This document shows, piece after piece, positions 6,981-15,791 of a stretch of 64,000 nt of DNA (position 1 is its first letter; each line of letters begins with the position of its first letter). The stretch lies in contig JAWLHA010000012.1 of assembly GCA_041690535.1 (NCBI GenBank), forward strand, positions 1-64,000. The letters run 5' to 3'. Source of the DNA: JAWLHA01 sp041690535. Lineage in GTDB: Bacteria > Pseudomonadota > Gammaproteobacteria > Thiohalomonadales > Thiohalomonadaceae. The position numbers and the translations under genes were made by a program. The notes below the pieces were generated by a model. It was not told the origin of the DNA and ran no database searches. It saw only the letters and a program-made list of their open reading frames with translations.

Positions 6981-9308
6981 TTAGGCCCTTGCCAAGGCCC
7001 TGTCCATCTCCGCCTGGTACATTCTGGGAAGTGTGAAATAGACCGTCGCCCCCTCCCCTTCGTGCCCCTCCGCCCACACCCGTCCCCCGTGACGGTGGAT
7101 GATGCGACTGACCGTGGCGAGGCCCACGCCGGTGCCGCGGTACTCGCCCGGGCGATGGAGGCGCTGGAACGGCTCGAACAGGCGGTCCGCATACTGGTTG
7201 TCGAAGCCGAGTCCGTTGTCCTCGACAAAGAGGACCTCCTCCCCCTCGATGACGGCGCGCCCGACGGTGATCCGGGCCATGGCCCGGTGGGCAGTGAACT
7301 TCCAGGCGTTGTCCAGGAGCTGTTCGAGCACCACTCTCAGCAAGGCCGGATCACCCTCCGCCCAGAGCTGCGGTTCGATGTTGACTACCGCCGATCGCCC
7401 CGGCGAGCTTCGATGCAGCCCCTCGGTGATCTCCCGGGCCGCCTCACTGAAGTCGAAGACTTCCGCCCCCATGGTGCGGCGACTGACGTCGGCCAGTGCC
7501 AGCAGACCGTCCACCAGCTCGCTGAGTCGCACCGCCGCCCCCTCGAGGCGCTCCAGATAGCCCTGGCATGCCGGGTCCAGCTGGCTCTTGCACTCCTCCA
7601 ACAGCAGTTGACTGAAACTGTTGATGGCGCGCAGCGGTCCGCGCAAGTCGTGGGAGACCGAGTAGCTGAACGACTGCAGCTCGGCGTTGGCCACGGTGAG
7701 ATCCCGGGTCCGCTCCACCACACGCTCCTCCAGTTCGTTGCGGTAGCGCTCCAACTCCCCCTCGATGCGTTTACGCTCGGTGATGTCCTTGACAATGCAC
7801 ACCAGGCCGTTGCGCCGGCCGTCCTCGTCCACGATGCCCGTGACGGTGTGTTCGGTGGGGAACACCTCCCCCCCCTTGCGGCGCATCCGCCACTCGGTTG
7901 CAAACACCCCGTGGTCGTCCAGGGCGTTGAACAGCTCTTCGCCATAGATCTCGAAAGCATCGCCGCTCTCGTGGAGCAGATCGGTGCGCTGCCCCACCAA
8001 CTCCGTGGCGGAGTACCCGAAGATGCGCTCGGCGGCGGGATTGCAGGTGACCACGGTCCGGGTGGCGGGATCAACCACAAACAGCGCGTGGTCGAGGCTG
8101 GCGAAGATCCCCTGCAGCAGGCGGTTGAGTTCGCGCAGACGGTTCTCGGCCGCCTTGCGCTGGGTGATATCCGTGGAGATGCCGCAGACGCCGACCAGGC
8201 CGTCGGAGGTGCGCAGGGGGAACTTTATGGAGAGATTGGTGCGCGATTTCCCGCCCCACGCGTAGCCCTCCTCGAACTCCACGGGCTCATCGGCGCGCAA
8301 CACCTCGGCGTCATTGGCCTGGAAGGCCTCGGAGATCTCCGCGGGAAAGATGTCGCGGTCGGTCCGTCCGAGCACCTCGCCATCGCCGCCCAGCTGTTCG
8401 GTGAAGCGCCTGTTCACGAGCACATAGCGCCCCGCGTCGTCTTTGACGTAAATGGCCGCGGGGCTGTAGTCGAGGATGGCCCGCAGCAGCTCCTCGGTCT
8501 GCTGCAGGGAGGCGATGGCCACGCTGCGCCGGGCGCCCTCCCGACGCAAGAACCACCACGCCACCCCCGAGACCATCAACACCCCAATGAACGCCAACAC
8601 GCTGCCGCGGGCGCTCTGCGCGATCCTTCCGCTCATCGACTCCGGATCGGGAAACGCAAGGACCTGCCACGGCGTGCCCGCGACACCGCGGGCAACCCAG
8701 GCCTGCGCGGGCAACCGGTCGGATGGGACCCCGTCCGAGGAGATCGCCACTGCGTCGGCGCCGAAGGCCAGTGCGAGCTCGCTCCCCGGAATCTGGTGGG
8801 TGGTCAGCCTGGCGCCAAGCACTTGGGGGCCGAAGGCCACGGTGAGCAGACCCGTGGCAGTCCCGTCGCGCCACGGTGCGGTGACATCGATATGGCGGTG
8901 GCTGTCATGGAACCGCACGGGATCGGCCGTGCCCTCTTCGTCCCCATGGGAACAGCCGGACTCCAGCAGCGTTTCGCCCATGGCGTCCACCAGCCGGTAG
9001 CCCGCCGCCTGGGGAAAGTGGCGCCTGAGTCGCTCCTCGAAACCGGCCAATCCCTCCACACGCGCCGCCCCGCTCTCCTGGGCGAAGAGTTGAACCCGAT
9101 GGGCCAGTCCATTGAGCGTCAGCGCCAGATCGGAGGCGGTGCCCTGGACCGATTTTTCCGCCAGAACCGCCTGTTGATGCTGGAGGGTTGTGAAGCGATC
9201 CCAGGCGTGCCAGCTCAGCACCACAACCCCGGTGAGGATCAATAATCCAAGCACGGCCGAAGCACGTGCATTCGTTCTCTTATCCCCAAAATTGAGACAC
9301 ATGCTCAT
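6981..9308 (-). CDS. Membrane PAS sensor histidine kinase, first gene of the kai operon
   Basis: About 775 aa. A transmembrane helix at about 15-37 and a second at about 235-254 enclose a periplasmic sensor region of roughly 195 residues. Two PAS/PAC domains follow (PAC endings DITQRKA and DITERKR), then a coiled coil. The DHp phospho-His is in SYSVSHDLRGPLRA, and the HATPase domain has QLLDNAWKF, DNGLGFD and GTGVGLATV. It is the only membrane protein of the operon and so probably brings an extracytoplasmic signal to the KaiC group. Three Met codons lie close together; the second is taken as start because AGGGAAG sits 6 bp before it. Confidence 0.88.
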   Translation of the reverse strand: MSMCLNFGDKRTNARASAVLGLLILTGVVVLSWHAWDRFTTLQHQQAVLAEKSVQGTASDLALTLNGLAHRVQLFAQESGAARVEGLAGFEERLRRHFPQAAGYRLVDAMGETLLESGCSHGDEEGTADPVRFHDSHRHIDVTAPWRDGTATGLLTVAFGPQVLGARLTTHQIPGSELALAFGADAVAISSDGVPSDRLPAQAWVARGVAGTPWQVLAFPDPESMSGRIAQSARGSVLAFIGVLMVSGVAWWFLRREGARRSVAIASLQQTEELLRAILDYSPAAIYVKDDAGRYVLVNRRFTEQLGGDGEVLGRTDRDIFPAEISEAFQANDAEVLRADEPVEFEEGYAWGGKSRTNLSIKFPLRTSDGLVGVCGISTDITQRKAAENRLRELNRLLQGIFASLDHALFVVDPATRTVVTCNPAAERIFGYSATELVGQRTDLLHESGDAFEIYGEELFNALDDHGVFATEWRMRRKGGEVFPTEHTVTGIVDEDGRRNGLVCIVKDITERKRIEGELERYRNELEERVVERTRDLTVANAELQSFSYSVSHDLRGPLRAINSFSQLLLEECKSQLDPACQGYLERLEGAAVRLSELVDGLLALADVSRRTMGAEVFDFSEAAREITEGLHRSSPGRSAVVNIEPQLWAEGDPALLRVVLEQLLDNAWKFTAHRAMARITVGRAVIEGEEVLFVEDNGLGFDNQYADRLFEPFQRLHRPGEYRGTGVGLATVSRIIHRHGGRVWAEGHEGEGATVYFTLPRMYQAEMDRALARA

Positions 9309-9643
9309 CGGCATCTTCCCTGCCGTTTTTTATTGCCTTCGGCGCCGGCAAAGCCATTGCGTGGTTTCAGGTTTCAGGTGTCCGCTGAGCGCCGTCCTGT
9401 CGGGTTTCCTAACAGTATAGTAGAAGGTTCAAGCTCTGCCGGACGGGGCAACACGAGGGTGGGCGCCTCCCGAAGTGGCGTCTCTCCCCCGGACGCGTGG
9501 GGTAATTCGGGTCCGCTTGACTTCACGGCAAGGTGACGGAACAGCTCGGCAGCGGGAGGGTGTGCCGGAGGCCTCGGGCGGCGATTGCGGCGCTGGGCAC
9601 ACTGGCGGTTCGCCGCCGCCCAGCGCCAGGTTGCAACCCTGCT
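9309..9643. other. Intergenic region upstream of the kai operon
   Basis: No gene is seen. The minus strand holds a possible -10 (TATACT, at about 9414-9419) but no good -35 at the right distance. Short direct repeats (gtttcag twice at 9364-9376) lie next to it. This is the likely promoter region of the six-gene operon. The other end contains the hairpin listed at 9589-9627. Confidence 0.4.
9589..9627 (-). terminator. GC-rich stem-loop after the HD-GYP gene
   Basis: Arms ggcgctgggc and gcccagcgcc (10 bp, perfect) enclose a smaller inner hairpin. It lies 17 bp past the stop of the minus-strand HD-GYP gene. No T-run follows, so it could stabilise the 3' end or act as a weak terminator. Confidence 0.45.
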
Positions 9644-12061
9644 TCAGCGCATGCCTTGCTGGGGTTCGCTGAAGCGGAAGTTCTTCTCCCGAAAGAGGCT
9701 CAGGCAGGCGTCCGCGGCAGCTTCATCATAAAGGGTGCCGCGGTTGCGTCCGATTTCATCCAGCGCATCCTCGAGGCCCAGTCCGGGGCGGTAAGGCCGG
9801 TTGGTCGCCATTGCCTCCACCACATCGGCGACGGCGAGGATTCGCGCCTCCAGGGAGATCTGGCCATCCACCAGCCCCGAGGGGTAACCGGATCCATTCA
9901 TCCGCTCATGGTGCTGAAGGATCATCATGGCCAGCGGCCACGGAAACTCCACATCCCGCAATATTTCGTGACCGGCGGACGGATGCTCGTGCACCAACTC
10001 CTCCTCCACTTCCGAGAGGTGGGCGGGCTTACCGAGGATCTCCGAAGGGACGGCGATCTTGCCGATGTCGTGCACCAGCGCTCCCAGCCGTATGCCCTCG
10101 ACCCGCTCGTCCGGCAACCCCATCTCCCGCGCAATGGCCCCGGCGAGTTGCGCCACGCGCGCCTGATGACCCGCGGTATAGGGGTCCCGCTTCTCCAGCG
10201 CCAGCGAAATGGCTCCGATGGTGTCCATCAGGTTCTTTCTCAGCTGCTCCGCACCGCGCCGCCGTGCCGCCTCGATAAGGGCCTTCTCCTGCTCCGAGCG
10301 GCGCGTGGCGATGCCGTAGCCGAGATCGCCGCTCAGCTCCAGGAGAAGACGCATCTCTTCCGGATCGAAGGCATCACTCTCGCGCGCTGCAACACCCAGC
10401 GCCCCGAAACTCTGCTCTTCGCCCATGAGCGGCAGCAGCGCGAAGGCGCCAAGATGATGCTGCGCGGCCAACCCGACCCAAGGGCTGTCCGTCGCCCGTT
10501 CGCTCACCCGCTGTTCGAGGAACACCTCCCCCGTGGCCGATGCGATGCGCATGGGATCCTGCGCGGGCGCGGTGCGCGCGGCCGCCGACCACTTCTCCAG
10601 CAATTCGCTCACCGCACCGGCCTGGAATTGAACACGCATCCCCTCCTCACCGGACGGATAGGCCACCCAGGCCCCAAGATACCCCCCCGTCTCCACGAAG
10701 ATGCCGCAGACCTGCTCCAACAGCGCCGCCTCGCTTTCCGCATGCACCAGCACCTGATTGCACTGGCTGAGGGTCTGAAGCGCGCGGTTGAGCTTGTGAA
10801 GTTTCAGGTCGTTGATCTTCTGTACGGTGACGTCGGTGGCGAGCCCCTGAATGCGGGTGGGACACCCCGCCGCGTCGCATTGGAGGCTCGAGCGCTCCAG
10901 CATCCAGTACACACGGCCATCGCGCCCGACGATTCGATACTCCCTCTCCAGTTCGCCCCCACCCTCGAGGCAGGCACGCCTGATTTGTTCGGTCACCCGC
11001 TGCCGGTCATCGGGGTGGACGATCTCCTCCAGCGGCAGCTCCCCCCTCATGAGTTCGTCGGGATCGTACCCGTAGCGGCGCACGTTGCCGGAGACATACT
11101 CCAACCGGTTCGTCTCCAGCAAGAGACGGTAGGCAAGCGTGGGGCTGTTTTCGACCACCATGTTGGCCAGCCGAAACGACTCCTCCGCCCGGCGCCGCTC
11201 GGTGGCGTCGCGGCTGGTGCCGCGGTAGCCGAGGAAGGTCCCTTGCTCGTCGAACAGCGGTGTGGCATTAGTCTCCATCACCACCAACGATCCCTCGGCG
11301 TGCCGACAGTGGAGATCCAGCCCCAGGATGGGCTCGCGCCGGCCGAAGGCCTCGGCCAACTGCGCATGACCGCTGAATGCGCCGCCATAGTCAAAGTCCT
11401 GTGGGCTGCGACCCAGCATCTGCTCCGGTCGGTAGCCCAGCAGTGCCTCGACCCGCGGCGTGATGTAGGCGAACCGCATCTGCGCATCCAGCTCCCAGAT
11501 GCAATCGGAGAGGGTCTCGATGAGACCGCGAAAGCGCGCCTCGCTGGCCCGGTATTGAGCACGCTCCTGATCCAACTCCTGGAGCTTGCGCTCAAGGGTC
11601 GCCAACAACCGCCGATCGTGCTCTATCCGATAGTGCCCGGCGGTGAACGCGCCCCCCTCGAAGGCGGGCAGTTCACCCGCCTCGTAGGTGCGCACGACAT
11701 CTTCGATGATGCGCAGGAACTCGCCCGGGTCGATGGGGCGCACGATGAATCGGGAGGCCCCCAGCTCCATGGCCAGACGCTCGTCCTGCCGATCCACGAA
11801 AGCCGCGGTATAGAAGACGAAGGGAACATCGGCAAAGCGCTCATCGGCCTTGAGGGCGCGGCAGAGGGCGAAACCGTCCATCTCCGGCATGAGGATGTCG
11901 GAGATGACCAGATCCGGCGTCCTCCGGCGTGCGGCCGCGAGAGCCTCTTTTCCGGACGCGGCCGTCTCGACCTCGTACCCCCGGGCCGAGAGCGCCTCAC
12001 TCAGGAGTGAGCGCGACTGCTCATCGTGGTCGGCCACAAGGATTCGCTTACGGCTATTCAT
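9644..12061 (-). CDS. Receiver-PAS-PAS-GAF-HD-GYP cyclic di-GMP phosphodiesterase
   Basis: 805 aa from the ATG of MNSRKRILVADHDEQ; an in-frame upstream extension exists but overlaps the previous gene's end and lacks a good site. A receiver domain occupies about 1-125 (phospho-Asp in DLVISDILMPEMDG). A coiled coil, two PAS/PAC units, a GAF domain (about 440-590) and an HD-GYP domain follow. The HD-GYP signatures are intact: VHDIGKIAVP, then HEHPSAGHEIL, HHERMNGSGYP and DVVEAM. This predicts hydrolysis of cyclic di-GMP controlled by phosphorylation and by ligands of the PAS/GAF domains. It starts 22 bp after the small periplasmic protein gene, so the two probably share a transcript. Confidence 0.92.
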   Translation of the reverse strand: MNSRKRILVADHDEQSRSLLSEALSARGYEVETAASGKEALAAARRRTPDLVISDILMPEMDGFALCRALKADERFADVPFVFYTAAFVDRQDERLAMELGASRFIVRPIDPGEFLRIIEDVVRTYEAGELPAFEGGAFTAGHYRIEHDRRLLATLERKLQELDQERAQYRASEARFRGLIETLSDCIWELDAQMRFAYITPRVEALLGYRPEQMLGRSPQDFDYGGAFSGHAQLAEAFGRREPILGLDLHCRHAEGSLVVMETNATPLFDEQGTFLGYRGTSRDATERRRAEESFRLANMVVENSPTLAYRLLLETNRLEYVSGNVRRYGYDPDELMRGELPLEEIVHPDDRQRVTEQIRRACLEGGGELEREYRIVGRDGRVYWMLERSSLQCDAAGCPTRIQGLATDVTVQKINDLKLHKLNRALQTLSQCNQVLVHAESEAALLEQVCGIFVETGGYLGAWVAYPSGEEGMRVQFQAGAVSELLEKWSAAARTAPAQDPMRIASATGEVFLEQRVSERATDSPWVGLAAQHHLGAFALLPLMGEEQSFGALGVAARESDAFDPEEMRLLLELSGDLGYGIATRRSEQEKALIEAARRRGAEQLRKNLMDTIGAISLALEKRDPYTAGHQARVAQLAGAIAREMGLPDERVEGIRLGALVHDIGKIAVPSEILGKPAHLSEVEEELVHEHPSAGHEILRDVEFPWPLAMMILQHHERMNGSGYPSGLVDGQISLEARILAVADVVEAMATNRPYRPGLGLEDALDEIGRNRGTLYDEAAADACLSLFREKNFRFSEPQQGMR

Positions 12062-12083
12062 GGACGCTCTCTGCGGTTCCAGG

Positions 12084-12545
12084 CTATTCCACCTGCAAGT
12101 GTTTGGCCGTGAACTCGCCAATTGAGACCGTCACCACATCGCCCGAGGCGATCCGTCGACCGGGATTGGCGAAAAACACGAGATAAGTCGGCTCGTCGTC
12201 GGTGCTGCGGCTGCTCTGGCGCAATGCACCAACGGACGATGCGGAAACCGCGGGGACCGCGCCTACCCTCTCCACCATCAGTCTCGGCGTGTGTTTCCGG
12301 TCGAGGAGCGGTGCCGCTTTGTTCGCGTCGAGCACGTGAAAGCGATAGTCGAGCAGATAGCCGGCCGCGGAAAGACGAACGCCGTATGCGCAGATCCCCC
12401 ACTTGTCCGCGGCTTCGGCATCGCTGCATTCGGTTGGGTTTTCAACCCGCGCACGATACCCATCGGGTTCCGACGCATCCGCGCTGGCGATCACCGCGGC
12501 AACCGCGGCACCGAGGACCAATGCAAGTCGTATTTGCGATGGCAT
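12084..12545 (-). CDS. Small secreted protein, function unknown
   Basis: 153 aa. An N-terminal signal peptide (LALVLGAAVAAVIASADA) predicts export. The mature part has two Cys (in TECSDAEA and GICAYG) that could form a disulfide, followed by a beta-rich stretch. I do not recognise the family. It lies 22 bp upstream of the HD-GYP gene on the same strand, so it may supply or modulate an envelope signal for that protein; this is inference from position only. Confidence 0.75.
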   Translation of the reverse strand: MPSQIRLALVLGAAVAAVIASADASEPDGYRARVENPTECSDAEAADKWGICAYGVRLSAAGYLLDYRFHVLDANKAAPLLDRKHTPRLMVERVGAVPAVSASSVGALRQSSRSTDDEPTYLVFFANPGRRIASGDVVTVSIGEFTAKHLQVE

Positions 12546-13017
12546 AGCCGAACCCGGATGGAGTCACTACCAAGCCTAACAGTGACACTGGATATCGCAG
12601 GTAGGGAAATCCCGCTTCATGGCCCAATCCCCCCCGCCACTTGGGGTAGGGATTTGCTGTAGCACTCGCCTGTGCAACCGGTGCTGCCCAGAGCACCGAA
12701 CCGCTCAATCCGCCGGGATCTGCCGAGATGAAGTGGTCGGGTACCGGCATTTCGGCGCCCTCGCCACGGCGTCTGGTGGGAAATGCGGGCCAGATGTGAG
12801 TTCGGTCGCCTGGCCCGGGTTCGTCTGAGCACATGGGGGGTGAACCCCATGGCACGTGTGGAAAAACCCCACTCCCTTCCCGGCCCATCCTCCCCAGGAG
12901 CGCAAGGGCCCGGGTTTTGCTTTCAGTAGTTTGCCGTCTATAACTACTGCGTAGTCCGGGAGACGCAGACACGGGGTGCAGGCACTGCCCCATCGACATG
13001 GGTACCGAGACCCACCT
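12546..13017. other. Divergent intergenic region, 472 bp
   Basis: It lies between a minus-strand and a plus-strand gene and so must hold two promoters. Two stem-loops are visible: cggtgct/agcaccg at 12679-12698, and catgggg/ccccatg around 12832-12852. The first overlaps the 12-mer agagcaccgaac (12690-12701), which recurs elsewhere in the window. No gene is supported here. Confidence 0.6.
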
Positions 13018-13680
13018 ATGAGCGCAAAACACCGTATTTTGCTTGCAGAGGATCACTCCATACTGCGGGAAGGGCTACGTGCCCTTCTGGCGCAAGAACC
13101 CGACATCGAGGTAGTAGCCGAAGCGGAGAACGGTCGACAAGCGGTACTCTATACAGCCCAGTTCCGTCCCGACCTTGTGCTGATGGATCTCTCCATGCCT
13201 TACACCAACGGCACCGAGGCCATCCACAACATCAAGACCCGCTATCCCAGCACCCACGTGCTCATTCTCACCGTACACAAGACCGACGAGTACATCCGTG
13301 CCGTTTTGAAGGCCGGGGCGAACGGCTACGTGCTGAAAGATGACTCCCGGGCCGAACTGCTCATCGCCATTCGCAGTGTGCTTGGGGGTAAGACCTACCT
13401 GAGCCCCGCCATCGTCGGAAGCGTCATCAATGACTTCATGGATGGATCCCAGCCGCGCACCGGGAGTGCCCCCTCGTGGGATCTCCTTACCCATCGCGAG
13501 CGCGAGGTGATCAAACTGGTGGCCGAGGGATACAAGAACAAAGAGATTGCCCGCTACCTCTCCCTCAGTGAGAAGACCGTCGAGAAACACCGTTCAAACC
13601 TGATGCGCAAGCTCAACCTCCACAGCGCGTCACAGCTCACGGCGTATGCGATCACCAATGGTCTGGTATCGAGGACCTGA
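13018..13680 (+). CDS. NarL/FixJ-type response regulator
   Basis: 220 aa from the ATG of MSAKHRILLAEDHS; an upstream in-frame ATG adds 14 unlikely residues. The receiver (about 1-120) has the acidic pair in AEDHS, the phospho-Asp in LVLMDLSMP and the conserved Lys in YVLKDDS. The LuxR-type DNA-binding domain (about 150-215) contains LTHREREVIKLVAEG and the recognition helix region SEKTVEKHRSNLMRKL. It is probably the partner of the HisKA_3 kinase encoded convergently just downstream, the usual kinase class for NarL-type regulators. Target genes are not evident; the open divergent region upstream may be autoregulated. Confidence 0.93.
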   Translation: MSAKHRILLAEDHSILREGLRALLAQEPDIEVVAEAENGRQAVLYTAQFRPDLVLMDLSMPYTNGTEAIHNIKTRYPSTHVLILTVHKTDEYIRAVLKAGANGYVLKDDSRAELLIAIRSVLGGKTYLSPAIVGSVINDFMDGSQPRTGSAPSWDLLTHREREVIKLVAEGYKNKEIARYLSLSEKTVEKHRSNLMRKLNLHSASQLTAYAITNGLVSRT

Positions 13681-13686
13681 CCCGGT

Positions 13687-13712
13687 AGCGGCGCGTCCGC
13701 CGCTCATCTTTT
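13687..13712 (+). terminator. Rho-independent terminator after the LuxR-type regulator
   Basis: A perfect 7-bp stem agcggcg/cgccgct with a 4-nt loop, followed by catctttt, starting 7 bp after the stop codon. Confidence 0.75.
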
Positions 13713-13852
13713 CCCGTACCGCCCGGGAAAGTGCAGGATTCACCTGGTCTCAATGACTCAGAGGGCGTAACAGGCTGTGCATGATCGTGTGCGCGATTTC
13801 GCGCATACCCCACCAGGCCCCTTCACCTCTGCCCCACGAGCAGGAGAGTAAT

Positions 13853-15397
13853 TTAGCCGGTGGCCTCGAGATCACCGGCCGCACGATTCCCAAGGGGCCA
13901 CAGGCCGCGTATTGCGACGCCCTGTCCACTCTCGGCGACAACGTGCAGCGTGCCCCCGGTCGCTTCGGCGCGTTCGCGCATGCCCCGCAACCCCAGTCCG
14001 CACCTCTCCCCCGGGGCGCCGCTGGTGCTGAACCCCTGGCCGTTGTCTTCAATGGAGAGACTCAGTTCGGTCCCCTCGTACCTGAGCGCGATTGACACTT
14101 CGGTGGCCTTGGCGTGTTTGGCCACATTGGCCAAAGACTCCTGGATGATGCGAAACAACGCCACTTTCAGCGGCAGCGGGATTACATCCTCCCGCAATTC
14201 GACCTGGGCGATGAGCGCGATCTTCGGGTAGACCGCGTGAAACTCTCTCAGAAACCAATCAATGGCAGCCCGCAATCCCAAATCGTCGAGCAGGGATGGT
14301 CTCAGATTAAGAGCGATCCGCCGCGTCTCGTCAATGGCGCCCCGCAATCGGCTACTTGTGCTCAACAGGGTCGGGCATGAGGCACAAGCGGTGTCGGGCA
14401 CGGCCGTCGCCAACGCATCTTCCACCGCAAAGCGTGCTGCACTGAGTGTCTGCCCGATGCTGTCGTGCAACTCGGCAGCAATTCGTTTGCGCTCCGCTTC
14501 CTGGCACTCAACCGCCCAACGGGAACCCTGGATGCAGAAGAACGATGACGGAATACCATCCAGCGCAACCAACCCCCTTCCCCTGCCGCTTTCCCCGGGG
14601 GAGGGCGCCAGCTGGACACGCCAGTGAAGTCCGGACCCGGGATCGGCAACGCACTCATCACGTGCTTCCCGTTTGCCGCTCATCAATGCCGAAGCCGTGT
14701 TCCCGACCCGGCACGCCGGATCGGTGCAGGTGGGATGCAGGATCCGGTGCAGGCTGGCGTGCTCGAGCCCCTGCAACATGGCGCTGGCGCGCCAGTTGGC
14801 CGCAGAGAGCTCACCCTCTTCATCCAGAAAAAAGATCGCTTTCTGGAATTCATGGAGCAGCCCTGGAGGCTGATTGGCAGAGACATTGCCATGCATCGCT
14901 ACGGCCGAAGAGGTGAGCTCTCCCACCGCTTGGGCAAACGCCAACTCATCCTCCTTGAAGTAGCGCCTGGTACGGGAGAAGGCCACCAGATAGCCGATGG
15001 GCCGGCTGGAGCCATCGCGGATCGCAATCATGATCCCGTAACGCACCACGGAACGGAGGCGTGTCGATTGGGGAAGGATGCGGAGTTCGCCCGACCGGAT
15101 GACCGGCAGTTCCACATCGAGGGGGGAGACCTCCCCTTCGTTCAGCCGCCAGTGGGTAAGGTCGGGCCACTCCGAGGAACTCCATCCAAAGGGGTGGAGC
15201 GCGCGCAACACTCCCTGGCCATCGGGCGGGCCGAGGGCAAGTCCTCTCGACATGCCGAGGCCCTTGGTGAGGACACTCACGGCCAGCGAAGTGATCTGGT
15301 CCGGATGCTCTCCGCTCCTGAGGGCCTTGCCCAGATCCGCCACGCCCCGGATAGACGGAGTCACGGGCGGGACATCAATGTCTTCATGGACTCCCAT
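13853..15397 (-). CDS. GAF/PAS histidine kinase of the HisKA_3 (NarX/DegS-like) class
   Basis: 514 aa without obvious membrane helices. A GAF domain covers about 15-165. A PAS-like domain (about 170-285) contains a Cys-X4-Cys pair in HPTCTDPACRVG and a further Cys pair, ACASCP, lies after the first DHp helix. The dimerisation/phospho-transfer helix has the HisKA_3 signature AERKRIAAELHDSIGQ, and the HATPase domain has ESLANVAKHA, DNGQGFS and GLGLRGM. It is convergent with the NarL-type regulator 173 bp away, its probable partner. The clustered cysteines suggest a metal or redox cofactor, which is inference. Confidence 0.9.
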   Translation of the reverse strand: MGVHEDIDVPPVTPSIRGVADLGKALRSGEHPDQITSLAVSVLTKGLGMSRGLALGPPDGQGVLRALHPFGWSSSEWPDLTHWRLNEGEVSPLDVELPVIRSGELRILPQSTRLRSVVRYGIMIAIRDGSSRPIGYLVAFSRTRRYFKEDELAFAQAVGELTSSAVAMHGNVSANQPPGLLHEFQKAIFFLDEEGELSAANWRASAMLQGLEHASLHRILHPTCTDPACRVGNTASALMSGKREARDECVADPGSGLHWRVQLAPSPGESGRGRGLVALDGIPSSFFCIQGSRWAVECQEAERKRIAAELHDSIGQTLSAARFAVEDALATAVPDTACASCPTLLSTSSRLRGAIDETRRIALNLRPSLLDDLGLRAAIDWFLREFHAVYPKIALIAQVELREDVIPLPLKVALFRIIQESLANVAKHAKATEVSIALRYEGTELSLSIEDNGQGFSTSGAPGERCGLGLRGMRERAEATGGTLHVVAESGQGVAIRGLWPLGNRAAGDLEATG

Positions 15398-15738
15398 AGG
15401 CTTCCGTTCATGCAGTGGACGGACAGCGCCCGTCCGGTAAACACTCCCGTCACTCTAACCAAGTCAGGTCTACTGGGTGCGGATTTATCCGCAGCCGAAC
15501 GGTTCCGGGGCCAAGCGGAGAAATTCCCACCTTCATGGATTCTGCACTGTCACGCGGAGGGATGAGCAGCCAACCATCAGCGCAGATGCCTTACTGCGGT
15601 CGTGAAGAGGAAGAGGACACTGCACGCTGTTTTCCCTGTATTTTCCGGTAAAGAGCGAGGTCGCCGGGGCACGGCTCCGAGCGATGACGCCTCTGATGGA
15701 GTACTACTATTTAGTTGCACAACCTGGAGATTGCAAAC
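15398..15738. other. Intergenic region upstream of the HisKA_3 kinase
   Basis: It separates two minus-strand genes. Nothing coding is supported. It must contain the promoter of the kinase, but no clear -35/-10 pair is seen. The start of the terminator of the next gene bounds it. Confidence 0.4.
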
Positions 15739-15782
15739 CAGATCACAGAGAGACGGCACCAGGCCGCCGTCTCTGTGATCTG
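15739..15782 (-). terminator. Strong hairpin after the FN3 surface-protein gene
   Basis: Arms cagatcacagagagacggc and gccgtctctgtgatctg pair over about 17 bp with one small bulge. It sits 9 bp beyond the stop of the minus-strand gene. There is no long T-run, but stem length and position make it a likely transcription terminator or 3' stabiliser. Confidence 0.7.
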
Positions 15783-15791
15783 AACCAGCAA

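Noticed and set aside
14624..15565. Open frame opposite the HisKA_3 kinase
   Set aside because: Low-complexity shadow with no motifs, fully opposite a clear kinase.
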